NCBI RefSeq assembly: GCF_016906535.1
Contig: NC_057372.1
Coordinates: forward strand, 2,957,501 to 3,021,500
DNA: 64,000 nucleotides
DNA from: Rhizoctonia solani
Taxonomy: Eukaryota; Basidiomycota; Agaricomycetes; Cantharellales; Ceratobasidiaceae
Reading direction: 5' to 3'
The notes under the pieces are model-generated. The model did no database searches, was not told the DNA's origin, and saw nothing but the letters and a program-made list of their open reading frames with translations. The position numbers and the translations under genes are program-made. Positions 58,485-64,000 of this stretch are shown here, in pieces (position 1 is the stretch's first letter; each line of letters starts with the position of its first letter).

Positions 58485-59928
58485 CTAGTCCGACTCGGAA
58501 ATAAAAGTGGCCTCGTTGTAGAGTGTACCGTGATAGTCTTGGATCCACCAGGCACGAGCGACTCGGGGCCCGTCACCGAGAGTGTACTCGGGTTCAACCA
58601 CTGCAAGATGACATCAGCATAGAATCTAGGTAAATCAACAGGACGGACCTGGTAGATATACGGCTTGGTACCGGCCGCATAACTGATTACCATCTTCAGC
58701 GCAGCCGGAATCTCGCCCAAGACATCGACCTTTTGCACCAACCCTTGGGCGCATCGGGAGTCCCCACATCTGAGGTGATCTCGGCCTTGACTGGGGCCAC
58801 ATTACCAATACCTGGTGCTTGCCAGGTATACACAATCTGGCTCGGTTGCTTGTACCCAGTCTCAGGATCGGACACACGCCCAAGATGAACCGCACGGCTC
58901 TGCACAGGGGCATCGGCAGCAAGAGTCTCGCCAGTCCAGGCCGTCTCGCCCGTAACGGCAATCAATTTGCCACCGACAACGACTCCACCCACGTTCACAC
59001 TGACCCCACCTGACCCCGCACCTTCTCGACCATAGGCTCCAATCGTGGTAAACTCCATCTGGATCGCGCTGACTTGCTCGTCCTTGCTTTGGAAATTCGC
59101 AAAGTTCCATCGGGCCGCGACAAGGTTCGGCCTCATGCCCTGGATCGCGTGAACAAACATCCCGACGCCGTTGGCTTCGATCGCTTGACCCGACTTGATA
59201 ATATGTCCAGCACACTTGGTGCGTGGCCAGAAGCGATGCACGACATAGCCCTCTGGCTTGCTCACGTCTGGTCCGAAGAACGATTCTCCGCGACCGACCT
59301 TGAAGCCCTCGGCACTGGAAGGCCGAGAGATCGTCAATGCGAGCTGGAGATCATTTTCGAGATTCGCGTTGATCGTGTACTGCTCTGCGAATTCCCCGGA
59401 CCCGACGCCATGGGTGACTGTAAATTGATCAGCTTTAGAAGACCGCTTGTCTTTGCCCGGAGGTGGAGTGACAAAATTGGTAACATTGATCGACTTCCAT
59501 GTCGTTTCCTTGGTCGCGGGATTGAATACCCTGCACGTGAACTGAATTTGGGGATACCACAGTCTACGTAAACCAAACAACAGCGCGGGGGTCAGTAACG
59601 AATAGGGTACTGGGTTCGGCGCCCCGAATATAGCCAAAACCCAAGGACTTACCCAACGGCCGAGTGGATGATTTGACACCAGATCAACGTGCCATCCTCC
59701 AGAAAGTTGTACCACGTCTGCGTCTCGGTAACAAACCCGCCAGCGCACGTCCATTCGGTGTCTTTGGGCTCTAGCTTGCTAAAGAGCTCGCCTGCTGGAG
59801 TCTTGGAGTTACGGCCGGATGGAAGTTCTGGGCCTTGGGGTCGGCAGCGCTGCAACAAGTTGACTTGGTAAGTATAGCATCAATACATCTATCAAGTTCG
59901 CAACTTACGAAAAGAATGAAGAGAACAT
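58485..59928 (-). CDS. SVF1: Svf1-family ceramide/oxidative-stress survival factor
   Basis: Svf1 is a lipocalin-like fungal protein needed for survival under oxidative stress and for ceramide transport. Start ATG 59928 (MFSSFFS, intron gtaagt...tgcag), AADPKAQNFHP, then ELFSKLEPKDTEW and GGFVTETQTWYNFLEDGTL (family signature), LWYPQIQFTCRVFNP, INVTNFVTPPPGKDKRSSKAD, YVVHRFWPRTKCAGHI, GVGMFVHAIQGMRPNLVAARW, AIQMEFTTIGAYG. The C-terminus has VQKVDVLGEIPAALK, GTKPYIYQ, LNPSTLSVTGPESLVPGG and an acidic end, TAG 58485-58487. Three frame slips occur at runs of G/C: near 59817, 58742 and 58527; in each, one more base in the run restores the conserved order. A conserved gene with three one-base gaps is most simply explained by consensus errors. 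Confidence 0.82.
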
Positions 59929-62157
59929 CGTTGTGGTGGTTTGAGAGAGCTATTGGACGGGGTCGAGGTTAGATATGTAAGGGAGATGAGAGCGTGCGAA
60001 AGTGACTGTCATGGCCAAACACGTGCATACCGGCTGTCACCGCCGCCGTATGACGTCCGGGATTTGGATCGTTCAAGCCATCCAACTCCGGGCAGACATA
60101 AATAAACAGTTCGATTGAATGGAGCTGGGCATTGTTTTTCGTGGTTATTTTTGTATCTCTTTGTTACTAAATTGAGGAATTAATGGCCCTAGCCCAGCCA
60201 GACGAAATATGCCTTGAGGCATTAAATTCCAAAACTAGGTTTTGGTTTGCCAGTAGAAAGACCCGTCTATTTTGGTGCTTATAATGAATTAGGGAGGCGC
60301 CACGATCCTATATTTGGCTTGTCCAATATATGTACCTTGACGCCCAAAAATATCCCATTTCTACTCGGTATGCATGAAACCAATGCATACAGCCCACTAT
60401 TGATTCATACATACCGAGTAAATTCGCTAGGAGCTATACAGAGTAACGTATCCCCGTCATCTGTGGGGACTGATATGCTCAAGATCAAGCTTGGCGGGAA
60501 CTTTGGGGCGCGCGCAATTTCAACGGCTCTTCTCGTCTATTAACATTTTATTTCTTCCAAAACTTTCTTCCCTTGCTCATACGACCTCAGATCTACCTAG
60601 CTGCCAAGTATGCTCATGTTCGCACTCGCTCAATTTCCACCCTTTGCCCCACGATTCCGAGTATATAGTTTTTGCCACCCGCTAGCGGTGGCAAACGTCC
60701 TCGGATCACCCTCGTTGCTTTTACAAACACGCAAGCCCCTCAGTCCAATGATATACTATCCAAGATTGACAGAAGATCTAGAGTTGGTCGGAGTAGCACC
60801 GTAATTGCCGTGGAAATGGATAGATTGAAACAGCGCAACTGGTCCCGAATTCGAGCCGTAATGTACCTTTGAATGCCCATACCCTTGGCCTTACTTCCAC
60901 TAACCACAGATTAGTTAAAACAAAGACTTGGCGTTTGCGTCGACTCGCTAGATCGTATTGGGACATGAGAATATACCTGACAAAGTTGTCCACATCGGGT
61001 ATATTGATATCATGTGCCCGCTCAAGTGTGATGGCAGCGATGCAGCCAATGTACGATGGTGATACGTCATGGGTAGAGGGTGTATAATCAACTGAGCTAG
61101 GTATGCGATGTCCGAACGTACATCGCACACTCCGGTTGGATGTAGAATGTGCTCTCGCTATTGATCATGATTGGGTCACCAACCCCGCATCCCCCCACAA
61201 GGCTCTAGTATCCCGATACCCAGAAATTCAACACACCTAAAGCCTGGCCACTCTAAGGGCCGATAATCTTCAAATACCCACGGGATTTTTATACGCCTAT
61301 ATAGTTTCTCCAAGGTCTAAGTATACACAGGGTCGGGTCACACACCCTAAGCCCCCGGTAACTAACGGTTTACCCATCTATTGCGCCCACGCCACGACTG
61401 AACCTATGAATCACACCTTTCTTTAGACATGGTAAACCCAATACGAAGTTATGATACCGCAGAGAAGCCATTTGACGTGGTGGATACACACTATACACCC
61501 GGATGCTCCCATACGTATACCAACCTAGTCTACTCTATCGTATAGCCAAGTTTAGATGAAACCTCCGTGCTATCATTACAGTGATGATACTGGTTATAAT
61601 TCAAGTGCAGTCCGTCCAATGTTCTTCGGATGACAAAATATATGCGCGGACCTGAGGGATTCGGGCATATTGCTGTCATTCGGTTCCTGCGGTGGCTACT
61701 CGCTTTATGACTCTTGTTTAGAATTATCCGCCAGCGGGTACGTAAGAGATTACGATATGGCGCACAGAACGCAATATTCATATATCTGATCAATCACGCA
61801 AGGTTTCCAATCTACAAAATCAACTTGAAGGACCACTCGAATATATCATTGGGGATAGGATAACCCATGGTACGTCCCGCAAAATACGTGTGGCAAACGG
61901 GCCAACTGACCCTAAATAAGATAACTAATGTACCAAACATTACAAAAGCAGAAACGAAAACATGGTTACATGACGTATGCGAGATAACATGAATAGAGCG
62001 AGTACAAATGGCCTACTCCCGAAAAAGACTAAATGTAAAAAACATAATGAAGATAAATCCGGAAAGGATCCTAAACTTAAACAGCCACAAACATATTTTG
62101 CTTCCTGGACACTTCATGTGAGCTTCCAAAGCCCAGGCTCCACCCCAGTGCCCCTAG
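59929..62157. other. Gene-poor stretch, no gene recognised
   Basis: About 2.2 kb. The longest open frame (60778-61128, -, 116 codons, containing SYIGCIAAITLERAHDINIP) has no known motif and no clear start context; it could be a last exon of an unidentified gene or chance. No repeat structure was seen. Confidence 0.35.
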
Positions 62158-63328
62158 TCATTGCTCATCCTCTGACTCGTATTCGTACTCTTCCTCGTCG
62201 TATATTCCCATTGCTTCCATCTCGCGACGAGTGAGCTGTGCGCATACCTGGCCAGCCCCATAAACAACCTCGGTATCCGAGTCATCAGAGTCGGAGTCAG
62301 AGCTAGAGTCAGAGTCAGGCATAGGCGTCGAAGGTCGCTCCGGAACATGAAGCTCGGCATCCGCCAAGTCCAAATCTTCAGGTTCCAAGTCTTCAGAAAT
62401 GGGGACAACTTGAGGTGTAGGAATTCCCATGTCGCCAAAGGTCCCGTATATAGGCCTTTGTTCAAGGACCTCTCGGAGTTGAGAGTCTGTAAAGTCGCCT
62501 GTTCTTAGGCTAGATATACAAAGTCAATAAAAGTTACGATCCCTGAAAGTAGGACTTACCGGTGCTTGAATTGACGATTGAGAAACTTGACACGCAGAGG
62601 CTCATCATCGATCCAGTGTGTACGTTGGACAAGCACCGAGTTTCGGTATCGGCGCTTCAGTAGACTTGGCAGTTCCTCAACAAAGCGTTTCATGTCTAAG
62701 TACCGTATCGTCGTCAAGTCGCGATCTCAATTGCTCATACTCGCAACCTACCTGGCTTTTCGTAAAGCATAAACTGGTATTCGTCCGACCTGTCTTCATA
62801 CGAGGAGGCAGACGAATTATCAAACAGATCGTCGTCGGGAGAGGTCGGGCTGACGTCTACTCAGGGGCAGTGTGTCAGTGATGAACAAAAGTAGCCAATC
62901 ACAGCTAACTTGCCAGACGAATCACTCAGGTCCATTTCCTGGATTGGCTCCTCAGAAGAGCGAGCCCGCTCCACATTGTGTCTCTCCTCGTGGCTCATAT
63001 GGAAGAACAGCTCGTCTGCTAAGCTACGAGGTCTCATAGAAGTGCCTTCCTCCCAAAGATTCGCCCTCAATGGGGTCTCGTCGTTGTCAAGCTTCGAGTG
63101 AATATCTTTATGACAAACACGCTTTGGAGAATGGAAGGACACAGATGGTTCGTCCTCGGTATCGCTCGAGGAATAAGTGACAGCGCGTTTGCGCTTTGGT
63201 TCTTGTCTACGACCGATTGACTTGACCTGGTTCACGAGTTGTAGCGCGTATCGCTTTCGAGCATTGAATGCTCCACCTGGACGAGGCGACCAAGCAGCCT
63301 GACCACACAGAGCCCCAGTGGTAACCAT
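62158..63328 (-). CDS. Acidic Ser/Glu-rich protein, probably nuclear, unidentified
   Basis: Not recognised. Start ATG 63328 (MVTTGALCGQAAWSPRPGGA). Exon 1 has a basic nuclear-signal-like cluster (RRQEPKRKRAV) followed by SSSDTEDEPSVSF. Its donor is of the GC type (g|gcaagt, acceptor ...cctgag). Exon 2 reads DVSPTSPDDDLFDNSSASSY to YEKP, exon 3 DMKRFVEELPSLLKRRYRNS to FLNRQFKHR, and the last exon LRTGDFTDSQLREVLEQRP and an acidic tail (a run of DSDSSSDSDSDDSD, then EEEYEYESEDEQ), TAA at 62158. The only structured part seems to be exons 3 and early 4. All junctions keep frame. Chromatin or RNA-related use is a guess from composition. Confidence 0.65.
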
Positions 63329-63718
63329 AGCCTACAGATTTAGACTAGAAGCTTAGAGAAAATGCGACGACCTAGCCTAGAAGCTGACTGAGAGCAGAGT
63401 ATATCACCGGGGAGGAGAGAGAGGATAAATCTGCCGCCCGTCGGTTGTTAGTTGGCGTGGTCGGGGAGTTTAAATCCTGGAGTCTGAGATGATCGTCCCG
63501 TGATGGGCTTGGTTCAGTTATTGACCAATCCGCCACAAGATATGGTAATCCGGGGGTGCTGGGCCTGAACGGAATCGGAACAATTGAATTGGAACCGCTT
63601 GGGCCGTACCGATCTTCATCAAACTAACTTCCTCGCGTGGCAACAGGAGGCAAATAATGTCACATCGGGATATAAATACATAAATGGTACAAATAGCGAG
63701 ACAGTGTATGACCCAGGC
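63329..63718. other. Intergenic, no gene seen
   Basis: About 390 bases, presumed promoter of the acidic protein and 3' region of the transporter. Confidence 0.4.
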
Positions 63719-64000
63719 CTAGCCTGATTTTCCCATCATAAGCAAAACTAGAACGTATGACTGTACAACAATGCAAGTTAGTCCATTCCCCGCATGTGAC
63801 GAGTGACAACAACTTACGTTGGCAACTATGACCACAGCAAAAATCAGGTACCCTATCACCGTGCTCACGATACTGCTCTTGTAACTGGTTGTCCCACCCT
63901 CTGGTTTAGCGACTTGCATGATCGATTCCTGGCTGGTTAGATAGACCAGCGGGAAGATCACAAAAGGCAATACGATGCTGAGAGCCACCTGAGACGCGAC
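63719..64000 (-). CDS. NRAMP-family divalent metal transporter, 3' end
   Basis: C-terminal part of an Nramp (Smf1/2/3-like) proton-coupled Mn/Fe transporter; the rest lies beyond the right edge. VASQVALSIVLPFVIFPLVY LTSQESIM is the conserved last-but-one membrane region of fungal Nramp proteins, followed by a hydrophilic loop (VAKPEGGTTSYKSS) and a membrane segment (VIGYLIFAVVIVANV). An intron (gtaagttgtt...tacag) precedes the last short exon SYVLVLLMMGKSG, stop at 63719. Organelle (plasma membrane or vacuole) cannot be told. Confidence 0.88.
   Translation of the reverse strand, partial: VASQVALSIVLPFVIFPLVYLTSQESIMQVAKPEGGTTSYKSSIVSTVIGYLIFAVVIVANVSCCHSSHAGNGLTCIVVQSYVLVLLMMGKSG

Noticed and set aside
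60778..61128. A 116-codon minus-strand frame with SYIGCIAAITLERAHD.
   Set aside because: Possible last exon, but no upstream exons or family match could be found by eye.

Overview
The window is nuclear DNA of a filamentous basidiomycete. Genes are cut by many 45-65 bp GT-AG introns (a few GC-AG), the proteins are fungal (DUF6533 membrane protein, ECL1-type zinc protein, Zn2Cys6 regulators, Get4, Tsc13, Asa1, Oma1, Svf1, pectate lyase), and the family mix and repeat content resemble a Rhizoctonia/Thanatephorus-type agaricomycete. The species call is inference only.

Layout. 0-3 kb: 3' part of a coiled-coil gene, then a DUF6533 multi-pass membrane protein (-). 3.6-29 kb: a duplicated block. Three type-B carboxylesterases (-) lie at 3577-5671, 6131-8221 and 23695-25822. 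The last two each sit head to head with a GET4 gene. The right-hand GET4 (26244-27617) is intact; the left-hand copy is a decayed pseudogene split by a 13.2 kb Ty1/copia element (9349-22582). The copia element holds a nest: a terminal-inverted-repeat DNA element (11847-19654) in its integrase region, a Ty3/gypsy chromovirus (12268-19117) in that, and solo LTRs at 14990-15572 and 17931-18494 in the gypsy; another solo LTR sits directly in the copia (20544-21105). Every insertion has a matching target-site duplication (cctgc, att, agtcc, taggc, ccatg, gattc), so the order of events can be read. 27.7-31.6 kb: TSC13 enoyl reductase (-) and a secreted pectate lyase (+). 31.9-45 kb: two tandem orphan paralogs (-), an ECL1-type zinc protein (+), an unidentified F-box-like protein (+), a methyltransferase (-) and a short-chain dehydrogenase (-), separated by long gene-poor gaps. 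46-60 kb: ASA1-type WD40 protein (+), BTB protein (+), a head-to-head pair of paralogous Zn2Cys6 regulators, OMA1-type metallopeptidase (-) and SVF1 (-). 62-64 kb: an acidic serine-rich protein (-) and the 3' end of an NRAMP metal transporter at the right edge.

Two patterns cross the window. First, the transposon coding frames are broken almost only by TGA codons where a conserved arginine is expected, and several catalytic acids are changed by CpG transitions; LTR copies show TCGA decayed to TTGA or TCAA at the same sites. This fits a TCG-directed, RIP-like or methylation-driven mutation process. Second, several conserved host genes between 37 and 60 kb are each interrupted by one-base losses in short homopolymer runs, which looks more like consensus error than gene death.

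No CRISPR array, rRNA, convincing tRNA or bacterial operon was seen. Exon borders were read by eye from splice motifs and frame continuity; gene ends are more reliable than single introns unless stated.
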